64,000 nucleotides of DNA from NCBI GenBank assembly GCA_963753845.1, contig CAVWEI010000014.1:62001-126000 (forward strand), written 5' to 3'. The notes beneath the pieces are model-generated. The model made no database searches, was not told the origin of the DNA, and was given only the letters and a program-made list of their open reading frames with translations. Positions 9,302-18,768 of the stretch are shown one piece after another; position 1 is the stretch's first letter; every line of letters begins with the position of its first letter. The position numbers were made by a program, and so were the translations under genes. The DNA is from Thiosocius sp963753845 (GTDB lineage: Bacteria; Pseudomonadota; Gammaproteobacteria; Chromatiales; Chromatiaceae).

Positions 9302-9538
9302 CTACTGGCTGATCCACTGACGGACCAGGTCCGGACCCGGCAGACCGCCGGCATGCACCACCTTGCCGTCAACCACGACGCCCGGTGTCGACATCACGCC
9401 GTAGGCCATGATCTGCGCGATGTCGGTGATCTTCTCCAACTCGATCGCCACCCCGGCCTGTTCGGCCGCGATGCGAATCAGATTCGCGGTAGCCTCACAA
9501 TTCTTGCACCCCGAACCCAGCACCTTGATGTTTTTCAA
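9302..9538 (-). CDS. Small redox-active disulfide protein (thioredoxin fold)
   Basis: A 78-residue thioredoxin-fold protein with the active site GSGCKNC (Cys11 and Cys14) and a cis-proline loop STPGVVVDG, matching the archaeal/bacterial small redox-active disulfide protein 2 family. The start is inferred to be TTG at 9538 because AGGAGCGG sits correctly upstream and the family begins with KNIKVLGSGC. Its usual partner is a UPF0718 permease, exactly as found downstream, so it likely delivers or receives electrons for that protein's CSCSS cysteines. Confidence 0.82.
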   Translation of the reverse strand: MKNIKVLGSGCKNCEATANLIRIAAEQAGVAIELEKITDIAQIMAYGVMSTPGVVVDGKVVHAGGLPGPDLVRQWISQ

Positions 9539-10159
9539 AATCCGCTCCTGTCGTCTGAAAGTGTTCCTGGCGCCGCGGGGGTCTGCGGGGGTCTGCGGGG
9601 GACCCAAGCGCCGATCGCACCGACAGGCCGTCTGCAGACCCCGCCCATAGTAAATCGACACCCCTCGCCAAGGTAGCCGCAGTCGCAGCTTATTCGGAAA
9701 ATTCTGTCGCAAAATCAAAGATCAAAGCCGGGTGACAGCTGTTTTCGAGGGACCCAGCCAAATCGAAATCGAAACGAATTTTGCCCAGGCAGGAATAAAA
9801 AGCACCTTCCAAACCGTTTTTACGGAAACCGTCATTTTTTTGCGCGGGCAGCTGCGCCTGATGGAGGGCAAGATACCCGAAGCCGTTCACAGTTTGGCGT
9901 TTTGCCTGGCCGGAGACCTCAGAAATAGCCCTATGATAGCTAGGCGATTTCAATCAAGCGGCTAAGGTTTCGACGAGACGCTGGCAACAAGCCGGGAAGC
10001 GCACCGTCCACTGCAGCGATCGGCAAGCTATCCGGCAGGATTAAGAAAACCTTAAGAAAACTGTGTCTTCATCGCCCTACCGGGCGCCAAGGCAGACCAA
10101 GACCCGAAAACAATGATCAATCCCGTTAACCACGGCGGGCACCCAAAGGGGAATACCGA
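9539..10159. other. Intergenic stretch with no supported gene
   Basis: About 620 bp separating the disulfide/permease pair from the cytochrome gene. It holds a tandem duplication of a 10-bp unit (GTCTGCGGGG, 9581-9600) with a near-inverted copy at 9634-9644. A doubled TTAAGAAAAC lies around 10042-10063, just upstream of the cytochrome gene. Short frames on both strands (about 9690-9965) lack ribosome sites and family resemblance. The AT-rich part is the likely promoter region for the cytochrome gene. Confidence 0.5.
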
Positions 10160-13100
10160 ATGGACGAACACGCAATTACCCGGACTGTTTCACTGTCTGT
10201 CCAGGCGACGGGCAACCGAGGAATCCCGCGGAATTGGCACAGCAGGTATCTACTGCTCGCCTGCGCCCTCCTGTTCGGCCTGTCCGGCGCGACGACCGCC
10301 TGGGCGGCTGATGCAATCGAAATCGAGCGCGCAAACTGGAGTAACGATCGTGACCGACTGACCGTACGCGGCAAAAATGCGCCGGGTGGGGCTACCGTCA
10401 CCGATCAGGTACGGAAAGATAGAAGACAATGGCGCCGTGATCGGTATCACCAAGGCCGACGGTGATGGCGACTGGAGCTTCCGAATCACCAACCCGAATC
10501 CGGTGCCGTGCGATGTCACCGCGCAGGCCGGTGGCAACGCCGATGACAAAAATGTGCGACGCGCCCCGAATAACTGCAGCAACAACGGCGGCACCCCACC
10601 GCCGCCGGCCAACCAGACCCCGACTGCCAATGCCAACGGCCCCTATGCGGGTACCACTGGTGCGGCGGTCAGCTTCAGCAGTGCGGGCTCTGGTGATTCG
10701 GATGGCACCGTCGCCAGCTACAACTGGACATTCGGCGATGGCAACACCAGCAGTTCGGCCAATCCGAACCACAGCTACGCGACAGCTGGTGTCTACAACG
10801 TGAGTCTGGCGGTGACTGACAACCAAGGCGCCGCGGCCAGCGACAGCGCCACGGCGACCATCACCGTTGCAACGGCGAGCTGCACCCCGGGCGACCTCAA
10901 TGTCTCCATCAATTCAACCAGCCAGGACGGCTGTCCGGACGCGAAAGTCCCGCAGCAGGCCATCGTGCACAACAGCACGCACAGCGCTGGCCATCAACGA
11001 CCTTGGCATGCACTGCGGCGATCTCGATACCCGTATCTCCAGCATCCTGCCGCCGTTCCAGGTGCTGCTCGCGCAGGTCGTCCGCAAAGGCGGAACCCCG
11101 ACGATCGACCCGGCAGGTGTAACCGTCTACTACTCGGCCGCCTCGCACAACCCGGCGATCTGGGTCCGGATGACCTTATTGGCGACCCGATCCTGGACAG
11201 CGATGTGTTCGGCGGTGACCGGCCGACGGCAGCGTCTACAAGACCAATTTCTGGGACTACCCGATCCCCAAGGCACCTATGATCCCTTCTATCCGGCGTT
11301 CAACCCTTCGGGTGATTACCCCGCTGGCGTCGGGCTGGCTTCCGGTCACCCCGGACGTGGGTCTGCCGGTGCCGAACGTCGAAGAACTGTATATCGGAGC
11401 CGATGGCGTGGTCGATCAAAATTGCGACCAGCCGGGGCAACCTGTGACGGGACCTTGACGGCGGTGCAGCACCAATGCCGGGCATCCCCGCGCCCTACGT
11501 CGGCCAACAACCCGCAAGAGGATCCAAGAGCACTATGGCGACAAGCCGTTCTTCATCGAACTTCCCGTTCGGCTACGTCGCAGCGATGTCAACTGGTTCG
11601 AGGCCGCGGGCTGCCGTTCGCGGCCTTCGACGACAACGGCCGTGAGAACGCCTATCCGCTGGTGCGGGTGCAGGCCAAGAACGGCAACACTGTCCTGGCG
11701 ACGGTCGACACCGTGCTGCCGATCTCCGGCGAGGCGAGCTGCACGAACTGCCATGCCGACCACGATGGACTTCACCGGCTGCACGGCGAGGCAGACCGTA
11801 CCGACGATCCCGACCGACGCGCTTGAGCACGGCCGGCCTGCCGGTGGTCGACCAGCATCGACGACCCCGAAAGCCGGCCATGCCGCCGAAGGTCAGCCTC
11901 GAGTATGCGGCGGACATCAACGTCCTGCGCCTGCATGACCTAAAGCACGGCGCCAACTACGTCGAGCCCTCGCGACTGGCGGACGATGGCACGACCTGTC
12001 GCGGCTGACCCCTGCGACATCACGCGGCCAACGCGGCAACGGCGACGCCAGCTGCCTGACCAACAAGGCGCTGGTGCAGGACAAGCCGGTAGTCTGCCAG
12101 GTGTGTCACTACACCCCGGCGCTCGATCTGGCGCAGCTCGGCCCGCTGGCCGGTCCGGAGGGACCGATCGCCAACGGCCGCAACCAGGTGGCGCACCAGA
12201 GCAACTCGCGCGTGATGCACAACCACCATGGGCCAGTTCGACGACCTGTTCACGGCTGATCACCGGCGCCGGATCAGGATCCCGTCGACGGCACCATCAC
12301 CAACCAGGCGGCACGTCTCGCCGCTCTGGAACAGAACTGCTACCAGTGTCACCCGGGCAAGAACACCCAGTGCCTGCGCGGCGCGATGTTCAACGGTGGC
12401 ATGTTGTGCAGTGACTGCCACGGCAGCATGGAGCAGGTGGGTGCGGACTTCTCGGCCAATGTCTCGCCGAGCAACCCGGGTGCCTTCGTGCTCGATCAGG
12501 GCAACTTCTACGACTCGCCAGCCTGCAGCCACGCGTGCCCTGGGCCAACGAACCGGGCTGTGGCTCCTGCCACACCGGCACCGCAACCGACAACCTGGCG
12601 GGTACGGCCAACACCATCACCAACACCCGCGACATCGACGGCAACGTGGACGGTATCCGCCTGCGCCAGGCCTACCGGAGCGATGATCCCAAGGCCACAC
12701 CGATCGTACCGACCAACAAGCGTTTCGCTGAACCGGCTGTACCGACCATGTATGCAAACGCCGACGGGTCGACGTTCAGCAACCCCGGTGCGGGCAACCC
12801 ACAGCTGTATCGGGTCAGCACGGGCCACGGCGGTGTAATGTGTGAGGGCTGTCACGGGGCGACGCACGCAGAGTGGCCGAACGGCAATCCGAACGCCAAC
12901 GACAACGTGACGGCGAACCAGTTGCAGGGCCATGTCGGCGCGCTCATCGAGTGCGGCACCTGCCACACCAACGTCAACAGCCTGAGCCCTGATGCCACCC
13001 CCGCAGCCTGCGGGGACCGCACGGCATGCACGCTGTCGGTGCGAACACCAATTTCGCGACCGGCAAGCACAAGGAGAAACTGGAAGAGGGTCAGAACAAG

Positions 13101-13286
13101 AACGCGTGCCAGGCGTGCCACGGCCAGGACGGCCTGGGCACCGTGCTGTCACGCATGGCCGAAGAACGCGTGCTCGAGTGTAAGGAGGACACTGAGTTCT
13201 GTCCGGACGGTAAGACCGCGCTGTTCCCGAAAGGGCATGCTGTAGGCTGTGTGGAGTGCCACGAAAACGGGCTCTTCGAAGACTGA
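10160..13286 (+). pseudogene. PKD-domain nonahaem c-type cytochrome, many apparent frameshifts
   Basis: Joining all three plus-strand frames gives one continuous secreted protein of about 1,040 residues. It has a signal peptide (LLLACALLFGLSGATTAWA), a PKD domain (about 10.61-10.86 kb) and a conserved region (LAINDLGMHCGDLDT). Nine CXXCH haem sites follow at 11740, 12095, 12338, 12407, 12559, 12841, 12952, 13107 and 13248. Reading requires about 17 frame changes (near 10400, 10977, 11163, 11224, 11270, 11318, 11455, 11503, 11520, 11610, 11758, 11824, 11975-12030, 12232, 12255-12280, 12530 and 13014). The ATG at 10160 has AAGGGG upstream. All haem motifs are intact, which argues for local indel errors in the sequence rather than ordinary decay. 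The protein would be a periplasmic or surface electron carrier; its partner is unknown. Confidence 0.78.
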
Positions 13287-13335
13287 CGGTGCGGCGTAGC
13301 TATGCAGGCGGCAGGGATGCTGCCTGTCCATTGTC

Positions 13336-13367
13336 GGCCCCGACGGGCAATCCGCGGGGCTTTTTTT
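13336..13367 (+). terminator. Rho-independent terminator after the multihaem cytochrome
   Basis: Stem GCCCCG (13337-13342) pairs with CGGGGC (13355-13360) around a 12-base loop and is followed by seven T. It lies about 50 bp after the cytochrome stop. Confidence 0.7.
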
Positions 13368-13464
13368 CGTGGCGACTCCGAGCGTACCGGGCGTGGGTTC
13401 CGTCACCGCCGGGACGTGCTATCAGTGCCGCCAGTTCATACGACTCGATCCGGGGCTGCTGCGC

Positions 13465-14022
13465 ATGTTTGACGTGAACGAAAGACGGGCCACGCTGCAC
13501 CAATCTGCAGGGATCGTTCTGATGTTATCGGCCCTGTGGCTTGCACCCCTCCCCGCCCCTGGCAGTGACTTGTCGGAGCTGCCGGCGGCACTGTCGCCCG
13601 GGTTCAGCCTGCCGGACCTCGCGGGCCGGCCACGCAGCCTGGACGAATTCACCGACAAGGTCGTGCTGGTGACCTTCTGGGCGAGTTGGTGCAGACCGTG
13701 CATCGAGGAGATGCCCGGCATCAAGCGACTGGCGGCGACGATGGCAGATCAGCCTTTCGCCGTGGTCGGCGTGAACGTCGGCGAAGGTGAGCGACGGGTG
13801 CAGGCGGCCGCAGGGCGACTTGGCATCGAGTTCCCGGTCTTACTCGACAAGGACAGTACCGCGTTCAAGGATTGGGGCGCCGATGTCCTGCCCACCGCCT
13901 ACGTCCTGGACCGCAGTGGGCGCATCCGTTACATCGCGCGTGGTCCCATGGAGTGGGACCGGGTCGATATTGTCGAAACGCTGAAGCAACTGGCAGCGGA
14001 GCAACGACCGGGACTTGAGTGA
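13465..14022 (+). CDS. TlpA/ResA-like membrane-anchored thioredoxin
   Basis: A 185-residue protein with an N-terminal hydrophobic signal or anchor (about residues 15-30) and an AhpC/TSA-type thioredoxin domain. The active site is FWASWCRPC (Cys76, Cys79) and the cis-proline loop is VLPTAYVLD. TlpA/ResA proteins reduce disulfides in the periplasm, commonly apocytochrome CXXCH cysteines or copper chaperones. It follows the nonahaem cytochrome after a terminator, so help with haem attachment to that protein is a reasonable inference. I start at ATG 13465, which gives a normal signal peptide; upstream frames do not. Confidence 0.82.
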   Translation: MFDVNERRATLHQSAGIVLMLSALWLAPLPAPGSDLSELPAALSPGFSLPDLAGRPRSLDEFTDKVVLVTFWASWCRPCIEEMPGIKRLAATMADQPFAVVGVNVGEGERRVQAAAGRLGIEFPVLLDKDSTAFKDWGADVLPTAYVLDRSGRIRYIARGPMEWDRVDIVETLKQLAAEQRPGLE

Positions 14023-14041
14023 TTGAGCAGACGGTTGCCAG

Positions 14042-14830
14042 TCAGCCCGTTGCCAGGCGAGCCAGGTATTCATCCAGACAGGTCATGAAACCCTCCGGCT
14101 GCTCGGCATACACCCAGTGTCCCGCCCGCGGCACCGGGCACAGGCTTGCCGCCGGGAACAGGCGCCGGATTGCCGGCTCATATTCCGGTTTCACATAGTC
14201 GGACAATTCACCGTAGATGAAAGCGGCCGGGCCTGTATAGGAGGCGCCCGGTGACTGCGCTGGAAAACCGAGGATTTCAGCCTGGGACGCCGCAAGCGCG
14301 TCCAGGTTGAGACGCCATGCCCAGGTGCCATCGCGCTTGACGAGGTTCTGCAACAGAAACGCACGTACCCCGGGAATGGTCACGCGATGAGCCATCTGGG
14401 CATCGGCATCCGAACGATTGCCCAGTCTGGCCAGATCGACCGCGCGAAAGGCCGCGAGAACCTCATTGAAGTCGTGCGAATAGCTTACCGGCGACATGTC
14501 CACCACCGCCAGGCCGGTCACACGCTGCGGATGGTTGAGCGCCAGATGCATGGCGACCTTGCCGCCCATGCTGTGGCCGACCAGGGTGGCCCCGGCCATG
14601 TCCTGCGCATCCAGCAAGGCCAGCACATCGGAGACCATCGCCCGGTAACTGTTGTCCGGATCGTGCGGTGACTGCCCATGATTGCGCAGGTCCGGGACCA
14701 GCACCCGAAAATTCGGTGCGAGATGGCGGGCGACCGCCCCCCAGTTCGAGGACGAACCGAACAGACCATGCAGCAGGACGACCGCGGGCCTGTCCGGCTC
14801 GCCGTGGATTCTGGTGTGGAGTTCTGGCAT
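14042..14830 (-). CDS. YbfF-type alpha/beta-hydrolase esterase
   Basis: A 262-residue alpha/beta hydrolase with the oxyanion segment LLHGLFGSSSNW, nucleophile elbow GHSMGG (Ser87), PDLRNHGQS, and the catalytic histidine in AGHWVYAEQPEGF. This is the order and length of YbfF acyl-CoA/ester hydrolases. The start is uncertain: ATG at 14830 gives the family length, while ATG at 14851 or 14878 would add up to 16 basic residues, and none has a clear ribosome site. It converges with the TlpA-like gene (19 bp between stops). Confidence 0.82.
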   Translation of the reverse strand: MPELHTRIHGEPDRPAVVLLHGLFGSSSNWGAVARHLAPNFRVLVPDLRNHGQSPHDPDNSYRAMVSDVLALLDAQDMAGATLVGHSMGGKVAMHLALNHPQRVTGLAVVDMSPVSYSHDFNEVLAAFRAVDLARLGNRSDADAQMAHRVTIPGVRAFLLQNLVKRDGTWAWRLNLDALAASQAEILGFPAQSPGASYTGPAAFIYGELSDYVKPEYEPAIRRLFPAASLCPVPRAGHWVYAEQPEGFMTCLDEYLARLATG

Positions 14831-14980
14831 ATCGGCAAGTTTACGACGCATCGGCCGGCGCGGTGAGGTCTCTGGCATGGCAGGCGCCGCCGGGGCACGG
14901 CGAAATAATCCTGTCGCCAGCCGATTTCGGTCATGCTAGTGTCGTTCCTGGAGCAGGCATTAACGTCAAGGGATTGATCT

Positions 14981-16543
14981 TTGGGAATATTTCGACTGAT
15001 GGACCGTGGTTTCCATTGCGCGACAGTGCCCCTGGCGCTGTTGATGCTCTGGCTCATCCTGACCATCCTGTCACTGACTAAACTGATCGACAGCGAACGC
15101 CTGCGGATGGCCGAGCTGTTCGATCAGGATTTCGACAAGCTGACGCACCAGATCGAGGCCCAACTCCTTCAGAACAATCTCGCGCTCGAGGCCTTCCGGG
15201 GCTTTCTGACCGCAAAACCCGAACTCGACCTGGAACGAACACGGATGTTCAGCCGGACATTGCTCAAGATGTACCCGAACATCTACATGTTCGAGATATC
15301 CCAGCGTATTGCGCACGAAGACCGCCCCGGGCTGGAGCAGCGCATGCGCGCCGCCGGCTATCCGGAATTCAGTATCCACGAATTCGGTTATGACTCGGAC
15401 CGGCTCATTCGCGTTTCTGCGACGCAGCCGGCCTACCAGCCCATCCTGTTCATGGAGCCCGAACCTGATGAGGCCCGCGGCGTCCTCGGGCTCGACCTGA
15501 ACAGCACCTCCGGGGTGCTCGGCAATGCGGCGCGCCAATCGTTCGGACGACTCGAGAAAGTCTCCTCCCTGCCCTTCGAATTGATCGAAGGCGGGTACGG
15601 TTACATCATCTATGGCCCGGTCGTGATCTCGAACGGGATTCCGGACCATGAACTACAGCTCAAGAGCGGTCTGTTCGCGCTGGTGGTCGTGAAGACCGAA
15701 CGGTTGCTCCCTGAATGGGTAGCCGATCGCAGGGGCCTGGCCGTGCATTTGAGGCACACCGCCGCGTCTTCGCCGGACGACGGCATCATTGCCGAGTTGC
15801 GTAATCCGCCGGGTGACATTCGCGGCCTCAGCCGTATCTTCGAACCACTGCGAAACCGGCTGGTACTCGGCGACAGCAGTCAACCCTTCGAACTGGTGGC
15901 GGAACTGCAGGTGGGTTGGGCAGATATCGACAAGACACGTGTCTCGGTCTTTGCCATCGCCATGCTCATAACACTCCCGCTGACCGCGCTTGCATCCTAT
16001 GTAATTTACCGACAGCGGCGACTGGTTGGCGCCCAGCGCCGGCTGATCCACCAGCGCGCCAATTTCGACCAGACCACCGGTCTGCCGAACAAGCATCTGC
16101 TGCAGGACAGGGTCGAACAGGCGATCCTGCACGCCCGCCGAAACAAAACCGCGCTGGCCCTGCTGTTCATCGATCTCGACAGATTCAAATCGGTGAACGA
16201 TCGCTGGGGGCATACCATGGGTGATGCCGTGCTCAAGCAGGTTGGCCGGCGAATCTCCGCGGCCATGAGGGCGGAGGATACCGTCGGCAGAATTCACGGA
16301 GACGAGTACCTGGTCCTGCTGAGCCGTATCGGCAGCCCGGAGGCAGCGAACACGGTGATGGAAAAGATCGGTCGCGCGCTGGATGAACCAATTATCGTCG
16401 ATGGCAGGAAGATCCAGCTGGGGATGAGCATGGGCGCCGCCTTCTACCCCGGCGACGGCGAAGACTTCGACAGCCTGCTGCATGTCAGTGACCAGCGCAT
16501 GTTTGCAGCGAAAAGGGCCGCTGGCGGGTACACATCGGACTGA
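14981..16543 (+). CDS. CHASE-domain GGDEF protein with HGDEY motif
   Basis: A 520-residue sensor with a transmembrane helix (about 12-34), an extracellular CHASE-type domain (about 75-290, with RMRAAGYPEFSIHEFG), a second helix (about 325-347) and a cytosolic GGDEF domain (about 360-515). The signature is RIHGDEY instead of RxGGDEF. The metal-binding DLDRFKSVND segment is present, as is an inhibitory RAED site five residues before the signature. Diguanylate cyclase activity is possible, because the catalytic D-E pair is kept, but the His and Tyr substitutions make this uncertain. The start is TTG 14981 with AAGGGA upstream; ATG 14999 is the alternative. Confidence 0.82.
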   Translation: MGIFRLMDRGFHCATVPLALLMLWLILTILSLTKLIDSERLRMAELFDQDFDKLTHQIEAQLLQNNLALEAFRGFLTAKPELDLERTRMFSRTLLKMYPNIYMFEISQRIAHEDRPGLEQRMRAAGYPEFSIHEFGYDSDRLIRVSATQPAYQPILFMEPEPDEARGVLGLDLNSTSGVLGNAARQSFGRLEKVSSLPFELIEGGYGYIIYGPVVISNGIPDHELQLKSGLFALVVVKTERLLPEWVADRRGLAVHLRHTAASSPDDGIIAELRNPPGDIRGLSRIFEPLRNRLVLGDSSQPFELVAELQVGWADIDKTRVSVFAIAMLITLPLTALASYVIYRQRRLVGAQRRLIHQRANFDQTTGLPNKHLLQDRVEQAILHARRNKTALALLFIDLDRFKSVNDRWGHTMGDAVLKQVGRRISAAMRAEDTVGRIHGDEYLVLLSRIGSPEAANTVMEKIGRALDEPIIVDGRKIQLGMSMGAAFYPGDGEDFDSLLHVSDQRMFAAKRAAGGYTSD

Positions 16544-16569
16544 GTCCCACGGACTCGCTTGGTGGACCT

Positions 16570-17150
16570 TGAATGTCTTCTGTGCGCTTTCGCGCGGTTG
16601 TTTTAGATGTGCGCGGCGGCGCACACTCGCGTTACTCTTCTTTGCTTGCCCAAAGAAGAGTAACCAGAAGAAACGGCACCCCACGGCTTGGTCTCCGCTA
16701 CGCTTCGACTTCCCTGCGCTTCTCGCCCTTTCCGGCGCACGTGAACTCGTGGGCTGCGCCCACTCAGACATGCACGCGCTTGCCTCCGGAAACGGCTGCG
16801 ATGCTCGGCTGCACCAAGGGGACGGGGTACTCCGTAGCTTGATCAGTGCACCCCGGTCCCGTTGACGCAGCCGAGCATCACAGGACAAAACCGGGAGAAG
16901 CGAGGACTGCTTGAGCCCATCACAGATGGGCGAGTTCCGCAGCGCCGGTTTTGGCCGAGAAGCGCAGGGAACCCCTTGCGGCAGCAAGGGGCAAGTCGTC
17001 GGGGGTCTTTTTCTTTGCCTTCTTTCTTTTGGACAAGCAAAAGAAGGAAGGGCTGGCGCGCTGAGCACAGCGCATCAAAAATACCGCGCGTCCGCGCACA
17101 TGAAAAAAACAAACCGCGGGCGCGCTCCGCCGAGCGCACAAAATTCCCGC
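16570..17150. repeat. Non-coding element with long imperfect inverted repeats
   Basis: About 570 bp between the stops of two convergent genes. Blocks near its ends recur inverted and in matching order. TGTGCGCT at 16581 pairs with 17133-17140, and ATGTGCGCGG at 16607-16616 with 17092-17101. A hairpin centred on TTTGCTTGCCCAAA (perfect 11-bp stem 16634-16644/16651-16661) corresponds to one at 17018-17031/17038-17051 (14 bp, one mismatch). Inside are a 13-bp perfect inverted repeat (16800-16812/16867-16879) whose arms continue inward imperfectly, and an 8-bp hairpin (16972-16979/16984-16991). Frames inside are translations of repeats and are not supported as genes. It could be a MITE-like element, a structured RNA or a bidirectional terminator. 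Confidence 0.7.
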
Positions 17151-17151
17151 G

Positions 17152-18585
17152 TCAGCGTTTCTTCGGCGGCATAAGATCGGTGATCGAACCCTCGGCCATC
17201 TCGGCGGCAAAGCAAATGGTCTCGTTCAGGGTTGGGTGGGGATGTATGGTCAGGCCGATGTCTTCGGCATCCGCGCCCATCTCCAGGCCCAGCACGGTCT
17301 CGCCGATCAGTTCTCCGGCGCTGCGTCCGACGATGCCCGCGCCCAACAGACGTTTGCTCTTGGCATCGAAAATCAGCTTGGTTATGCCCTCTTCGCGGCC
17401 GATGCCCAGGGCACGCCCGGATGCCGCCCAGGGGAATACACCCTTCTCGATCTCGATTCCGCTGGCCTTCGCCTCGGTCTCGGTCAGACCCATCCAGGCC
17501 ACTTCCGGATCCGTGTACGCAACCGAGGGGATCGTCATGGGATCGAACAGCGACGGCAGACCTGTGATGACCTCTGCTGCGACCTTGGCCTCGTGGGTGG
17601 CCTTGTGCGCCAGCATCGGATTGCCGACCACATCGCCGATGGCATAGATATGCGGCACGTTGGTGCGCATGTGGGCATCGGTACGGATGAATCCGCGCTC
17701 GTCGACGTTGACACCCGCCGCCTCCGCGTTGATCAGCCTGCCGTTGGGGCTGCGCCCGACCGCAACCAGCACCCGGTCGTAGATCCTGGCGTCCGGCGCA
17801 CCGGCGCCCTCGAACGAGACCTTCAAGCCGTTCTTCTGGGCCTTGATATCGGTGACCTTGGTCTTGAGCATGATGCTGGAAACCTGCTTTTCCAGGCGCT
17901 TTTGCAGCGGCCTGACCAGGTCACGGTCGCAGCCGGGGATCAGTCCGTCCTGCAGTTCGACGATATCGATCTCACTGCCAAGGGTGGCATACACCGTGGC
18001 CATCTCCAGGCCGATGATGCCGCCACCGAGGATCAGCATCTTCTTCGGTATATCCTCGAGTGCGAGTGCACCCGTGGAATTGATCATGCGCGGATCGTCA
18101 TTCGGGAACCCGGGGATCTTCACCGCGCTGGAGCCACAGGCGATGATGCATTGTTCGAATTCGATCCGGGTGAGGCCTTCGGCGGTCTGCACCTCCATGT
18201 GATGGGTGTCGGCAAACCGGCCCACCCCGGTCACGATCTGCACCTTGCGCTGCTTGGCCAGCGCGCCAAGACCACCGGTCAGCCTGCCGACGACCTTGTC
18301 TTTGCCCGCGCGCATCTTGTCGAGGTCGATCTTGGGCTGGGTGTAGCGGACCCCCATCTGCTCGAGTTCGGCGACCTCGTTGATAACCTCAGCGGTATGC
18401 AGCAGGGCCTTGGACGGGATACAGCCTACATTCAGACAAACACCGCCGAGACTCGAATAGCGCTCGACCATGACGACCTGCTTGCCCAGGTCCGCCGCAC
18501 GGAAGGCCGCGGTATAACCGCCCGGCCCTGCGCCCAGGACCAGCACCTGGGTTCGGACATCCGCGACTTCGCCTTGCTTGCTCAT
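17152..18585 (-). CDS. lpdA: Dihydrolipoyl dehydrogenase (E3)
   Basis: A 477-residue FAD enzyme that reoxidises the lipoyl groups of the E2 subunit and reduces NAD. It has the FAD motif GAGPGGYTAAFRAADLG, the redox disulfide GGVCLNVGCIPSK (Cys50, Cys55), the NAD motif LGGGIIGLEMATVYATLGS, and the C-terminal catalytic HPHPTLNE. The ribosome site is GAGGAG six bases upstream. It is the last gene of aceE-aceF-lpdA, 183 bp after aceF, and its stop abuts the inverted-repeat element. Confidence 0.95.
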   Translation of the reverse strand: MSKQGEVADVRTQVLVLGAGPGGYTAAFRAADLGKQVVMVERYSSLGGVCLNVGCIPSKALLHTAEVINEVAELEQMGVRYTQPKIDLDKMRAGKDKVVGRLTGGLGALAKQRKVQIVTGVGRFADTHHMEVQTAEGLTRIEFEQCIIACGSSAVKIPGFPNDDPRMINSTGALALEDIPKKMLILGGGIIGLEMATVYATLGSEIDIVELQDGLIPGCDRDLVRPLQKRLEKQVSSIMLKTKVTDIKAQKNGLKVSFEGAGAPDARIYDRVLVAVGRSPNGRLINAEAAGVNVDERGFIRTDAHMRTNVPHIYAIGDVVGNPMLAHKATHEAKVAAEVITGLPSLFDPMTIPSVAYTDPEVAWMGLTETEAKASGIEIEKGVFPWAASGRALGIGREEGITKLIFDAKSKRLLGAGIVGRSAGELIGETVLGLEMGADAEDIGLTIHPHPTLNETICFAAEMAEGSITDLMPPKKR

Positions 18586-18768
18586 AAACGCTCCTCTATC
18601 CCGTATGTTCTTTTTCCACTTCCGGCACCCGGGTCTGCCAAGTAAAGCAGACCCGCCGGAAGATTGCAGTCCGCCATTAAGGCAGCAAAGCGCGGGGCGC
18701 GCACGGCAACGATGTCAATGCTGTGCATTGCGTGCGGCACAGGGGACACGGCCGGCCTTCCCGGACGA

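Noticed and set aside
9690..9965. Short frames on both strands upstream of the multihaem gene
   Set aside because: No ribosome site, no similarity, and they overlap each other; the region is better read as promoter DNA.
10160..13286. Several separate small cytochrome genes
   Set aside because: Fragments in different frames are consecutive parts of one protein, with no start codon plus ribosome site at each fragment.
16862..17647. Protein-like frames inside the inverted-repeat element
   Set aside because: They are translations of the hairpins and run on antisense into lpdA; no conserved protein features.
17236..18645. Long open frame antisense to lpdA (about 470 codons)
   Set aside because: It mirrors the codon structure of lpdA in a GC-rich genome; no ribosome site or family match. 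The same holds for long antisense frames over the MBL gene (776-1540), aceF (18664-19968), aceE (21927-23168) and the amidotransferase (31551-32840).
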